A stretch of DNA of 63,637 nucleotides, taken from positions 1-63,637 of the forward strand of contig JAJQCA010000036.1 of the NCBI GenBank assembly GCA_021202985.1, given 5' to 3'. This DNA is from Alistipes sp. GTDB taxonomy: Bacteria > Bacteroidota > Bacteroidia > Bacteroidales > Rikenellaceae. Shown here piece after piece: positions 53,476 through 61,010 of the stretch. The notes under the pieces are model-generated. The model did not search any database and was not told where the DNA came from. It saw only the letters and a program-made list of their open reading frames with translations. Position numbers and translations under genes: made by a program. Every line of letters begins with the position of its first letter. Within the stretch, counting starts at the first letter, position 1.

Positions 53476-53511
53476 AATATGTCCGGTTGGTTTTAAGTAA
53501 CCGGACATATT
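53476..53511. repeat. Perfect 13-bp inverted repeat upstream of maa
   Basis: AATATGTCCGGTT (53476-53488) and AACCGGACATATT (53499-53511) around a 10-nt centre. No T-run follows on either strand. It could be an operator for maa or a hairpin. Confidence 0.6.
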
Positions 53512-53730
53512 CTTCACCCCGGGTCAGGATGACATTGTATCCTCAACAAAGGGAACTTGAAAAGTGAAAAACGCCCCAGCTCTCTTTTGCGCGGCCGGAC
53601 GAGAAGAAGGTTAGCATGGTATAATCCAACGTTCGATGCTTCGTCGTTGACCTCCTGACGATGATTATTTTCCTATAAAACCGCGGTGGTATTAGGAACA
53701 CGATGGCAACTATTATTCCCCGTATGCGTT
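53512..53730. other. Intergenic, maa / lipoprotein
   Basis: About 220 bp with no gene or clear signal. Confidence 0.35.
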
Positions 53731-54198
53731 CTATTTCAAAGCCAGTTCCACTTTAAAGTCGCCGCCCCAGGGTTTTCCGGCCATCATATTTTCATGTATC
53801 GCAAGGCGGTAGGTGCCCGTCTCGGGCAGGTCGTAGGTCATGTTCCATCCGAAAGGACCGTCCATCGTACCGTCGGGCATTACGATTTGGGCGATGCGGA
53901 TATTGGCTTCGGGGTCTTTCGACGATAGGTAAGCCCGCAGGGTCTTTCCCCTCTCCGCTTCGAATGTCACGAACACGGTACTGCAACTGTCTTTATGGAC
54001 CGTAGTTCGTGATCGGCCGGCCACGAACACGGGAAGGATATCCCCTTCCCCGGTCACAGACGGCGGCCGGGTGCGGGTGTCGGGTACCGACCGTCCGGCT
54101 ACGGTGACGGCCGCACGCTCCATCGCGAACGGGTCGCGTGTCCGGCACGAGGAGAAAACCAGAACGGCGGCTATTATAATTGCTGTTTTCGATTTCAT
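53731..54198 (-). CDS. Hypothetical lipoprotein
   Basis: 155 residues from the ATG at 54198; a longer reading to 54306 lacks a signal. Lipobox AAVLVFSSC (Cys 18). The C-terminal half (about 65-155) is a beta-rich domain with TVFVTFEAERGKTLRAYLSS, NMTYDLPETGTYRLAIHENMM and FKVELALK, reminiscent of PPC/inhibitor-like beta-sandwich domains, but not firmly assigned. Stand-alone. Confidence 0.65.
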   Translation of the reverse strand: MKSKTAIIIAAVLVFSSCRTRDPFAMERAAVTVAGRSVPDTRTRPPSVTGEGDILPVFVAGRSRTTVHKDSCSTVFVTFEAERGKTLRAYLSSKDPEANIRIAQIVMPDGTMDGPFGWNMTYDLPETGTYRLAIHENMMAGKPWGGDFKVELALK

Positions 54199-54380
54199 AT
54201 ACCTGTTTAAGACCCCTGCAAGGCAAAAAGGATACCACCGGTAAAACGGCGACCGCCAATTCAGCCCTGTCCGGTCTACCAAGTGATCGGGGTGAAGCCG
54301 GGCCATACCCGAAAAAACGGAGGACCCTTCGCACCTTGGCGTTTATGACGAATATGTGTCGAACGTAGGCCGCGGGGGGT

Positions 54381-54388
54381 TATCTTTG
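54381..54388 (+). promoter_or_regulatory. DUF763 gene -7 element, leaderless
   Basis: TATCTTTG ends 4 nt before ATG 54393, so transcription would start at or near the ATG. Confidence 0.55.
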
Positions 54389-54392
54389 CAAA

Positions 54393-55601
54393 ATGGGACG
54401 TTCGCACGCCGACCTGCCGCTACATTACGGCAAAGTACCCCGCTGGCTCGCAGAGAGGATGGGCCGGCTGGGTATCGCCATAACCGAGGCGGTGGTTACC
54501 GAGTACGGCCGGGACGAGTTCCTGCGCCGTATGGGCGACCCCCACTGGTTTCAGGCACTTGGGTGCGTGATGGGTATGGACTGGCATTCGTCCGGCATAA
54601 CCACATCGGTACTGGGCGCGCTGAAACGTAACGTAAACGAACGCTCGCGCGAACTGGGGCTTTACTTTTGCGGCGGCCGGGGTAAATATTCCCTCAAAAC
54701 CCCGGACGAGCTGCTCGCCGTCGCCGGGCGCACCGGCCTCGACGGACAGGCACTTGTACGGTACAGCAAACTTTCGGCAAAGGTCGACAATACGGCCGTG
54801 CAGGACGGTTACCAGCTCTACCTGCACAGTTTTATACTTACGGCCGAAGGGAGGTGGGCGGTTATACAGCAGGGCATGAACACCGCCACCCGTATGGCCC
54901 GGCGGTATCATTGGGTCTCGGAAGGGGTCGGCTCGTTCGTGGAACAGCCTCATGCCGGGGTATGCGGCCGTAACCACGGCCTTATACTTAACCTTACCGA
55001 CCCGGCCGCACGCCAGTCCCGCGAGGGTATAGTATCCCTTACCCGCGAGAACCCCGACCGGCTGATGCGCGAAGCCAACCTCATACTCCCCACCCATCAC
55101 GACGTACGCAAGGGGGACGTAAATATGAAGCGCCTCGGTGCGGCCCTCACACTGGCCCACGAGAGGTACCTGCGCGATTTCGAGTCGCTGTTGATGCTCG
55201 AAGGCGTCGGGCCGCGCACGGTGCAGTCGCTGGCGCTGGTGAGCGAGGTTATCCACGGCACACCGTCGCGCTTCAGCGACCCGGCCCGTTTCTCGTTCGC
55301 CCACGGCGGTAAGGACGGCCATCCGTTCCCCGTTCCTACCCGTACGTACGACCAGACGATAGGCGTACTGGAAGATTCACTGCGTCGCGCACGCCTCGGC
55401 GACCGGGAGAAATCCGACTCGCTTAAACGGCTGCACCGGATGGCACTTCAAATCGAACGAAATTTCATTCCCAATGATTTTTTCGCCGCCCAGCTCGATA
55501 AGGAGCGCCGTGAATCCTACAAATACGGTGGCCGCACTATCTACGGCAAGGCCAAAAAGCCGGAAGAAGGTCCGGTACAGCTATCCCTTTGGGACTTTTG
55601 A
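54393..55601 (+). CDS. DUF763 domain protein
   Basis: 402 residues. DUF763 spans most of the chain: ADLPLHYGKVPRWLAERM at the start, LGCVMGMDWHSSGITTSVLGALKR and YCxC-like FCGGRGKYSLKTPDEL, then VQDGYQLYLHSFILTAEGRWAVIQQGM. A HhH-like helix pair is seen at MLEGVGPRTVQSLALVSEV (about 268-286). The C-terminus is basic. The family is mainly known from archaea and thermophiles and has no established function. A nucleic-acid role is plausible. The promoter predicts a leaderless mRNA. Confidence 0.9.
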   Translation: MGRSHADLPLHYGKVPRWLAERMGRLGIAITEAVVTEYGRDEFLRRMGDPHWFQALGCVMGMDWHSSGITTSVLGALKRNVNERSRELGLYFCGGRGKYSLKTPDELLAVAGRTGLDGQALVRYSKLSAKVDNTAVQDGYQLYLHSFILTAEGRWAVIQQGMNTATRMARRYHWVSEGVGSFVEQPHAGVCGRNHGLILNLTDPAARQSREGIVSLTRENPDRLMREANLILPTHHDVRKGDVNMKRLGAALTLAHERYLRDFESLLMLEGVGPRTVQSLALVSEVIHGTPSRFSDPARFSFAHGGKDGHPFPVPTRTYDQTIGVLEDSLRRARLGDREKSDSLKRLHRMALQIERNFIPNDFFAAQLDKERRESYKYGGRTIYGKAKKPEEGPVQLSLWDF

Positions 55602-56109
55602 ACCGCGGGGTTAAAGCCTACAGCGGTTATTCCTGAGTCCTTGGGCCCGGCCGGCCATATATAAAATATCCGCCTTAACATCCTGATTTTTAGGCTTGAC
55701 AAATTTTGTACTGCGCCCACTTTAGCGATGCCACGAGAATGCAATCCCGGATCCGGGCCTGGCCCATCCCACTTTTATAAAAAGGGAGCAAGTATGTCAA
55801 AGTTCTTTATCCGTTTTGCCCCTGCACGAACTAAGCGCCTTCCGGAAATTTCCACCGGGCCTTCCGCACCCGGCCGCGTAACCACCGACGGGTATCCCGG
55901 CCGTACCCGCATCCGGCCGGGAAAGGGCGGGCCGGGACAACGGCAAGACCTTTCGCGGTATCATCCCGACCCGTTATTTTATTCTCCCGGACTGTTTATT
56001 TGGTCCCGCTTTTGATATATTTCATACAGAGCAGGGTAATCAAGGACGCTCCCGGAAGCACTCCGGATTATCCCGCACCCTATAAATTATTAATTTAATA
56101 GATGTAGTT
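55602..56109. other. Intergenic with a possible small gene
   Basis: About 500 bp. Apart from the doubtful ORF at 55794 nothing is recognised; AT content rises near 56085-56109, upstream of the small gene. Confidence 0.4.
55794..56015 (+). CDS. Doubtful small basic protein
   Basis: 73 codons starting MSKFFIRFAPARTKRLPE, preceded by a purine-rich AAGGGAGCAAG. Basic and Gly/Pro-rich with no domain. It may be a real small gene or chance coding in GC-rich sequence. Confidence 0.25.
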   Translation: MSKFFIRFAPARTKRLPEISTGPSAPGRVTTDGYPGRTRIRPGKGGPGQRQDLSRYHPDPLFYSPGLFIWSRF

Positions 56110-56307
56110 ATGAAAAACGAAAAATCAGGAGGCAGGGGTTCAAATGCCGAGAACGAAAAACGCGACTCACAAGGACGTTTCGAATCATCAGACAACAGGG
56201 GTTCCCGTTCATCGTCAAGCCACAATAGCAGTGACGACCGTAAACGCGACAGCGAAGGACGTTTCACGTCTGAATCGCACTCGCGCGGTAGGAAAAGCGA
56301 AAAGTAG
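56110..56307 (+). CDS. Small hydrophilic protein with KRDSxGRF repeat
   Basis: 65 residues, no hydrophobic segment. It contains two copies of KRDS-[QE]-GRF (about 17-24 and 45-52) separated by a Ser/Arg/Asp-rich stretch, reminiscent of small stress-induced disordered proteins. It is followed by a good terminator. No function is proposed. Confidence 0.65.
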   Translation: MKNEKSGGRGSNAENEKRDSQGRFESSDNRGSRSSSSHNSSDDRKRDSEGRFTSESHSRGRKSEK

Positions 56308-56335
56308 TTGATACTTTTGGGTTTGACACCGATGG

Positions 56336-56365
56336 GTCGCCGTATAATACGGCGGCCTTTTTCGT
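56336..56365 (+). terminator. Terminator of the small gene
   Basis: GTCGCCGTA-TAA-TACGGCGGC hairpin followed by CTTTTT. Confidence 0.8.
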
Positions 56366-56453
56366 ACCCGTCCGTACCTATCTCCATGCCCGGCAGTCGC
56401 GTTTTGCAGGAAAATTGCAATTCCACCCTTATTAAACGAGCATCGACCCGGAT

Positions 56454-57524
56454 ATGAACAAGGAGGGAAATTATAAGGACAAGGCCGAATACCATTTGTT
56501 TTCGGACCGGTACCACTATTACGGGCCGTACCGCCAGCCGACCAAAATCAAAGTCATACGCTACAACCAGCAAAAAATCGAAGAGGAGGAGGTGGACAGC
56601 TCCCTGGAAGACTTCCGCCATGTAGTCAAAGACGGATACGTCAACTGGATACAGGTCACCGGACTTGCCGACGAGGAGACGATATCGCGCCTGATTCTGG
56701 GCTTCGGACTGCACCCTATCGACTGCAAGGCGGTGTTCACACCGTACCACGCGGCTAAAATCGACGACCTCAACCACCGCGTTATCATTATCATGCGCTC
56801 CTGCTCGTTCGGCAAAACCAGCAACGTGGCTTCGGAACATATAGCAATCCTGTCGAAAGACAATTTCGTGGTGACTTTCAAGGAGAAAGACAACCGGTTA
56901 TTCTCTCCCATCGAGGATTCCATCCGCAACGATACCATGCAGATACGTTCGGCGGGAAGAATAATGCTGGTGGCATTCGTGCTCAACACCGTGTTTTCGC
57001 AGATTATCGACGCGGCTATCCGGGTGGAGGAGATGCTCGAAAAGCTGGACGACGTGCTGCTCGACGCGCGGGAGAGTAAAATAAACATAGGCAAACGTAT
57101 CCAGCAGTGCCGCCACGCCAACCTTATACTCCAAAAAAACACGGTGCCCCTCCACTCCGAGTTCCGGAACATAGCCCAGAGTGATGTCGTAACGTCGGAC
57201 GTAATCCTCCAGCAAATTTTCGACGAACTGTATAACCAGCTCGACTACGTGATACTCAGCTCCAAAAACAGCCGCGAACTGCTGGCATCTATGCGGGACA
57301 TGTATGCCGCCAGCAACGAACTGAGGACCAACGCCATAATGAAGCGTCTTACGATAGTGGCGACGTTATTCATACCGATTACATTCCTCGTGGGCCTGTG
57401 GGGCATGAATTTCAAATATATGCCCGAACTCGACCTGGAGTACGGCTATCCCGCCGCCCTGATAGTTATTTTCATCACCGGACTGTTCACCTGGGCCTAC
57501 ATGCGCCGTAATAACTGGTTCTGA
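56454..57524 (+). CDS. corA: CorA family magnesium/cobalt transporter
   Basis: Homopentameric Mg2+ channel. 356 residues: large N-terminal cytosolic domain and two C-terminal helices. The selectivity motif GMN is in LWGMNFKYMPEL (about 324-335), with TFLVG-type helix start and a short basic tail (YMRRNNWF). Stand-alone; an mgtC gene and a two-component system lie a few kilobases downstream. Confidence 0.95.
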   Translation: MNKEGNYKDKAEYHLFSDRYHYYGPYRQPTKIKVIRYNQQKIEEEEVDSSLEDFRHVVKDGYVNWIQVTGLADEETISRLILGFGLHPIDCKAVFTPYHAAKIDDLNHRVIIIMRSCSFGKTSNVASEHIAILSKDNFVVTFKEKDNRLFSPIEDSIRNDTMQIRSAGRIMLVAFVLNTVFSQIIDAAIRVEEMLEKLDDVLLDARESKINIGKRIQQCRHANLILQKNTVPLHSEFRNIAQSDVVTSDVILQQIFDELYNQLDYVILSSKNSRELLASMRDMYAASNELRTNAIMKRLTIVATLFIPITFLVGLWGMNFKYMPELDLEYGYPAALIVIFITGLFTWAYMRRNNWF

Positions 57525-57561
57525 ATCCCAAAACAGGACGTTTACCGTTTCGTTTAAAATA

Positions 57562-57607
57562 AAACTAAGGTTTTAGTTTGTAAACTAAATTTTTAGTTGT
57601 ATATTTG
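57562..57607 (+). promoter_or_regulatory. blaI promoter with two operator dyads
   Basis: TTTG (57577-57580), 19-nt spacer, TATATTTG (57600-57607): an exact promoter. Two copies of ACTAA-N4-TTAGT (57564-57577 and 57584-57597), centres 20 bp apart, overlap the -33 box and the spacer, ideal for repression by BlaI dimers. Confidence 0.75.
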
Positions 57608-57632
57608 CCGTATAACCATTAATAAAATACCG

Positions 57633-58022
57633 ATGGCAAATGTAAAGCACGACAAGGAACTGACACGGGCCGAACTCCAGGTGATGCAGATTCTGTGGGA
57701 CCTGGGCAACGGTTTCGTAAACGATATAATAGAAAGGATTCCCGGCCCCAGGCCCGCCTACAACACCATCTCGACCATTGTTCGTATACTCGAAAAGAAA
57801 GGTTTCGCAGGCCACGAGACTTTCGGGAAAAGCCACCGCTACTACCCGCTCGTTAGCAAACCCGAATACACGGAGAAATATATGTCGTCCGTGCTAAGCA
57901 ATTTCTTCAGCGACTCGGTCACCCAGATGGTTTCGTTCTTCAGCCGTAACGAAAAGTTGTCGGTTACGGAAATGGACGAAATAATCCGCCTGCTCGAACA
58001 ACAGAAAAACCGCCACGAATAA
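57633..58022 (+). CDS. BlaI/MecI family repressor
   Basis: 129 residues from ATG 57633. Winged helix (about 8-80): LTRAELQVMQILWDLGNGFVNDIIERI and YNTISTIVRILEKKGF, then a dimerisation helix (about 85-125). In the family, a membrane M56 protease (BlaR1/MecR1) inactivates it when the ligand is sensed. Its partner is encoded 13 nt downstream. The two dyads at the promoter suggest autoregulation. Confidence 0.93.
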   Translation: MANVKHDKELTRAELQVMQILWDLGNGFVNDIIERIPGPRPAYNTISTIVRILEKKGFAGHETFGKSHRYYPLVSKPEYTEKYMSSVLSNFFSDSVTQMVSFFSRNEKLSVTEMDEIIRLLEQQKNRHE

Positions 58023-58035
58023 TAACCGCACCGCC

Positions 58036-60174
58036 ATGGCACCGACATTGGGATACGCTTTAAAAGTGGTTGCATGCAGCGGGGTACTGTACCTGTTGTA
58101 TCGCCTCATACTGGAACAGAAAACGGGCTACCTTTTCTGCCGCGCCTACCTGCTGGGCGCCCTCGTGATCTCGGCTGTAATTCCCGCCCTCCGTTTTAAA
58201 GTCTGGCCGGGGGAAACCATAGAAATACCGGTAACACTGTTGTCCATGCCGCAGGCGGCCCCGGCTGCTACGGGCGAGGCGGTCCGCCAGGGGCATGCCG
58301 TGCCGTGGCTGTTGGCAATATACGGAGCCGTAAGCCTGTTCTTTATCATCTCCATCGCATTCCAGTTTTACCGTATCGGCAGGTACAGGAGGGAGGCCCG
58401 GAAATCCTACGAAGGTAAACCGGCGATATATGAGGGCGCCCATATCGCCACGCCGTTTACTTTCTTCAACAGCATTTTCATCCCCGCCGGTCTGGCACCC
58501 GAGGAACGCGAACAGGTGGTGGCCCATGAAACGAGCCACGCCCGCCATAGGCACAGCGTGGAGCTGCTGGCGATGGAGCTGCTGAAAGCCGTAATGTGGT
58601 ACGACCCGTTCCTGTGGCTCATCCGCCGAGCGCTGGCGGAGGTGCATGAATACGAAGCGGACAATGCGGTATTGGAGAGAGGTCATGACGTTTTCAATTA
58701 TAAGAACCTTTTGCTCAGGCAGCTTTTAGGATATAGTCCGGATATATCCAACGGGCTGGCCTGCGCGAAAACCAAAAAACGATTTATTATGATGGACAGG
58801 AAGAAACCGGGCCGCCTGAGCCTGCTCAGGGCCGCGGCGGCGGTGCCGGTACTCGGTGCCCTGATAGCGGTTTTCAGTTGTACGAATAAGGACCCCCTGA
58901 TAACTTTTACCGACGGACCGGCGCAGGTAACGGCCGGCTCACCTACCCCGGCCGCCGAGTATCCGGTTATGGAAATCCTGGCTACTGCCAACTTCGAATA
59001 CCGTGTGCTCAATACCTATGTCGAGGAAGAGTCGCGGCCCACGGAAGCCCATATCTATTTCGACGGCGAACCGACCGGGTTTACGGACCTGTCGCGAATC
59101 GAACGGGACGATATTAATTCCGTGACCGTGATAGCGCAGCGAAGACTGCTCGAGTCGTACGGCATCGACGACGGGAAAGCGCTTATTTTGGTAGAGAGTA
59201 AAGGTTATAAGGCCCGCACACGGGACGAAGGCGTACAATCGGAGAGAGCTTCCGCAGCCGGTATACCGGAACCGGTATTACTCATGGTCGGGGAAGGCCC
59301 GGAACATAACGCGGCAATTACTATTCCCGAGCCGGTGATCAACATATTCCCGGACGCGGCCGGGGAAGAGGCCGGGGCGGGTAGTATACCCGAGCCGGTG
59401 CTAATAACGTACGAGCCGGTCCGCACCGCGCAACAGGCTCCCACCGTTACCGCACCGTCGGAGCCGATAAGGATTACGGTCAGCAACGGAGGTTCGGTAC
59501 CGGAAGATTTCGGCCGGGAATATATCGAGAAATTCCGGGAGGAATACGGTATGGCACCTGCCGAATATTACACGAAGCAGTGGACCGAGGAATTTGTCCG
59601 GGAACACGGTATGACTCCGGCCGAGTACTACACTAAGCAATGGACCGAGCAATTTGTACAGGAACACGGTGTGACTCCGGCGGAGTATTACAATAAGCAG
59701 TGGAGCGACCGGTTTATCGAAGAACACGGGATGACCCCTATCGAATACGGTAACGCGCAGGCGGCCAGGTATCGGGAAGAGAAGGGAACGTCATGGGAAG
59801 AGGTAATGCGGAACGGTATTTCATTTCCCGGGGCGCCGGGAGAGGCGAACGGACAGTCGTGGGGTATTCTTGGTGAAACCCACCCTAACGTTGTGGAAGA
59901 AGCTCATGCTAAGACCCCTAACCGGACGGCCGTCAGCGTCAGGGAACCGGTGATTATTACGAACGGCGCAGTGAGCGGCGCCAAAATAGCAGTCTATATA
60001 AACGGGGAAGAGTCCGACCTCGATATCAGGGAAATCGACTTTACCGTAATCGAATCCAAACTCGGCTATTCCCTAATCGAATCTATTGATGTCCGAAAGG
60101 ACGACGCCACGCTCGAACGCTACGGCAAAGCGGGGTATGACGGGATTCTTTTCATAACCACCAAAGAACCGTAA
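58036..60174 (+). CDS. M56 (BlaR1-like) membrane protease with repeats and plug-like modules
   Basis: 712 residues. Residues about 1-290 are a BlaR1/MecR1-type M56 domain with membrane helices and the zinc site HETSHARHRH (His about 164), with a distal EVHEYEADNAVL. Another hydrophobic segment (about 270-285) ends VFSC. The periplasmic part is unusual: a plug-like module (about 335-391, with INSVTVIAQRRLLESYG), IPEPV repeats (about 410-455), four 20-residue units with the core HGMTPAEYYTKQW (about 502-582), and a second plug-like module (about 648-710, IESIDVRKDDATLERYGKAG). No penicillin-binding sensor is seen. Its stimulus is unknown. Confidence 0.85.
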   Translation: MAPTLGYALKVVACSGVLYLLYRLILEQKTGYLFCRAYLLGALVISAVIPALRFKVWPGETIEIPVTLLSMPQAAPAATGEAVRQGHAVPWLLAIYGAVSLFFIISIAFQFYRIGRYRREARKSYEGKPAIYEGAHIATPFTFFNSIFIPAGLAPEEREQVVAHETSHARHRHSVELLAMELLKAVMWYDPFLWLIRRALAEVHEYEADNAVLERGHDVFNYKNLLLRQLLGYSPDISNGLACAKTKKRFIMMDRKKPGRLSLLRAAAAVPVLGALIAVFSCTNKDPLITFTDGPAQVTAGSPTPAAEYPVMEILATANFEYRVLNTYVEEESRPTEAHIYFDGEPTGFTDLSRIERDDINSVTVIAQRRLLESYGIDDGKALILVESKGYKARTRDEGVQSERASAAGIPEPVLLMVGEGPEHNAAITIPEPVINIFPDAAGEEAGAGSIPEPVLITYEPVRTAQQAPTVTAPSEPIRITVSNGGSVPEDFGREYIEKFREEYGMAPAEYYTKQWTEEFVREHGMTPAEYYTKQWTEQFVQEHGVTPAEYYNKQWSDRFIEEHGMTPIEYGNAQAARYREEKGTSWEEVMRNGISFPGAPGEANGQSWGILGETHPNVVEEAHAKTPNRTAVSVREPVIITNGAVSGAKIAVYINGEESDLDIREIDFTVIESKLGYSLIESIDVRKDDATLERYGKAGYDGILFITTKEP
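59541..59780 (+). repeat. 60-bp coding tandem repeats (4 units)
   Basis: Units start at 59541, 59601, 59661 and 59721, each coding GMTPAEYYTKQW-type sequence. The fourth is diverged. Exact 60-bp period. Confidence 0.9.
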
Positions 60175-60317
60175 CACCCCGGGGCACAGGTATGACCGCA
60201 CAAAACGTCCGGCACCCGCAAACGGCTCCGGCTCCGTATTAGAAAATTGTTAGAAATAGGCCCGGCCGGCTCGGATTACGACAGGGATTGTTACTTTTGT
60301 ATAGTAACGATCCCTGT
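60175..60317. promoter_or_regulatory. RR promoter region: direct repeats and dyad
   Basis: ATTAGA (60238-60243) and GTTAGA (60249-60254) form an 11-bp-period direct repeat. TACTTTTG (60292-60299) is the -7 element. A 14-bp dyad with one mismatch (60281-60294 and 60304-60317) surrounds it and touches ATG 60318. Confidence 0.65.
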
Positions 60318-61010
60318 ATGTATAAGGTGCTTGTCATAGAAGACGAAAAGAGGGTCGCGGACACCATCGTCCGCGGGCTGGCCGAGTTCGGCCATACGGC
60401 CGTGGCGGCCGGCGATGGCCCGCAGGGCCTGGCTTTGCTCGACGCAGGCGGGTTCGACGCGGTGATTTGCGACGTGATGCTGCCGGGGCCGAGCGGCTTC
60501 GAACTCATACCCCTTATCCGTGAGAAAGCCGGCGAGGTACCGGTGATAATGCTCACGGCGCTCGGCACCACCGATGACAAACTCGAAGGTTTCGACGCAG
60601 GGGCGGACGACTATATGGTAAAGCCATTCGACCTCCGCGAGTTGAACGCCCGCCTCGGACTGCTTATGAGACGTTCGGTCCCGGGCGGCGAAACGACGCG
60701 TGACGAGGCCTCTTACCACGACATCCGTATCGACCTGCGGACCAACAACGTCCGCCGGGGAGAAACCGAGCTGCGCCTTACCCCTAAAGAGTTCAACTTT
60801 CTGCTCTACATGGTACGCAACCCGGAGCGCATCCTTCCGCGGGCGGAGATAGCCGAGAAAGTATGGGGTACGACTTTCGACACGGGAACGAACTTCATAG
60901 ACGTCTATATAAACTACCTGCGCAAGAAGGTGGACCGCGGTTTCGACACTAAACTCATTCACACCAAGCCCGGCGTGGGTTTCATCCTCTCGTCCACGTA
61001 TGAAAATTAG
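60318..61010 (+). CDS. OmpR/PhoB-type response regulator
   Basis: 230 residues from ATG 60318. Receiver domain (about 1-115) with acidic EDE (8-10), phosphoryl Asp 52 in VICDVMLPG, and Lys in DYMVKPFD (about 102). OmpR winged helix (about 130-228) with ELRLTPKEFNFLLYMVRNPERIL and YINYLRKKVDRG. Its stop overlaps the kinase start by 11 nt. It likely binds the TTAGA-type direct repeats in front of its own gene and of mgtC (see findings). Confidence 0.93.
   Translation: MYKVLVIEDEKRVADTIVRGLAEFGHTAVAAGDGPQGLALLDAGGFDAVICDVMLPGPSGFELIPLIREKAGEVPVIMLTALGTTDDKLEGFDAGADDYMVKPFDLRELNARLGLLMRRSVPGGETTRDEASYHDIRIDLRTNNVRRGETELRLTPKEFNFLLYMVRNPERILPRAEIAEKVWGTTFDTGTNFIDVYINYLRKKVDRGFDTKLIHTKPGVGFILSSTYEN

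Noticed and set aside
57633-60174. BlaI/M56 pair as the regulator of the OXA gene at 46.9 kb
   Set aside because: The OXA promoter lacks the ACTAA-N4-TTAGT dyad, and the M56 protein lacks a penicillin-binding sensor domain.
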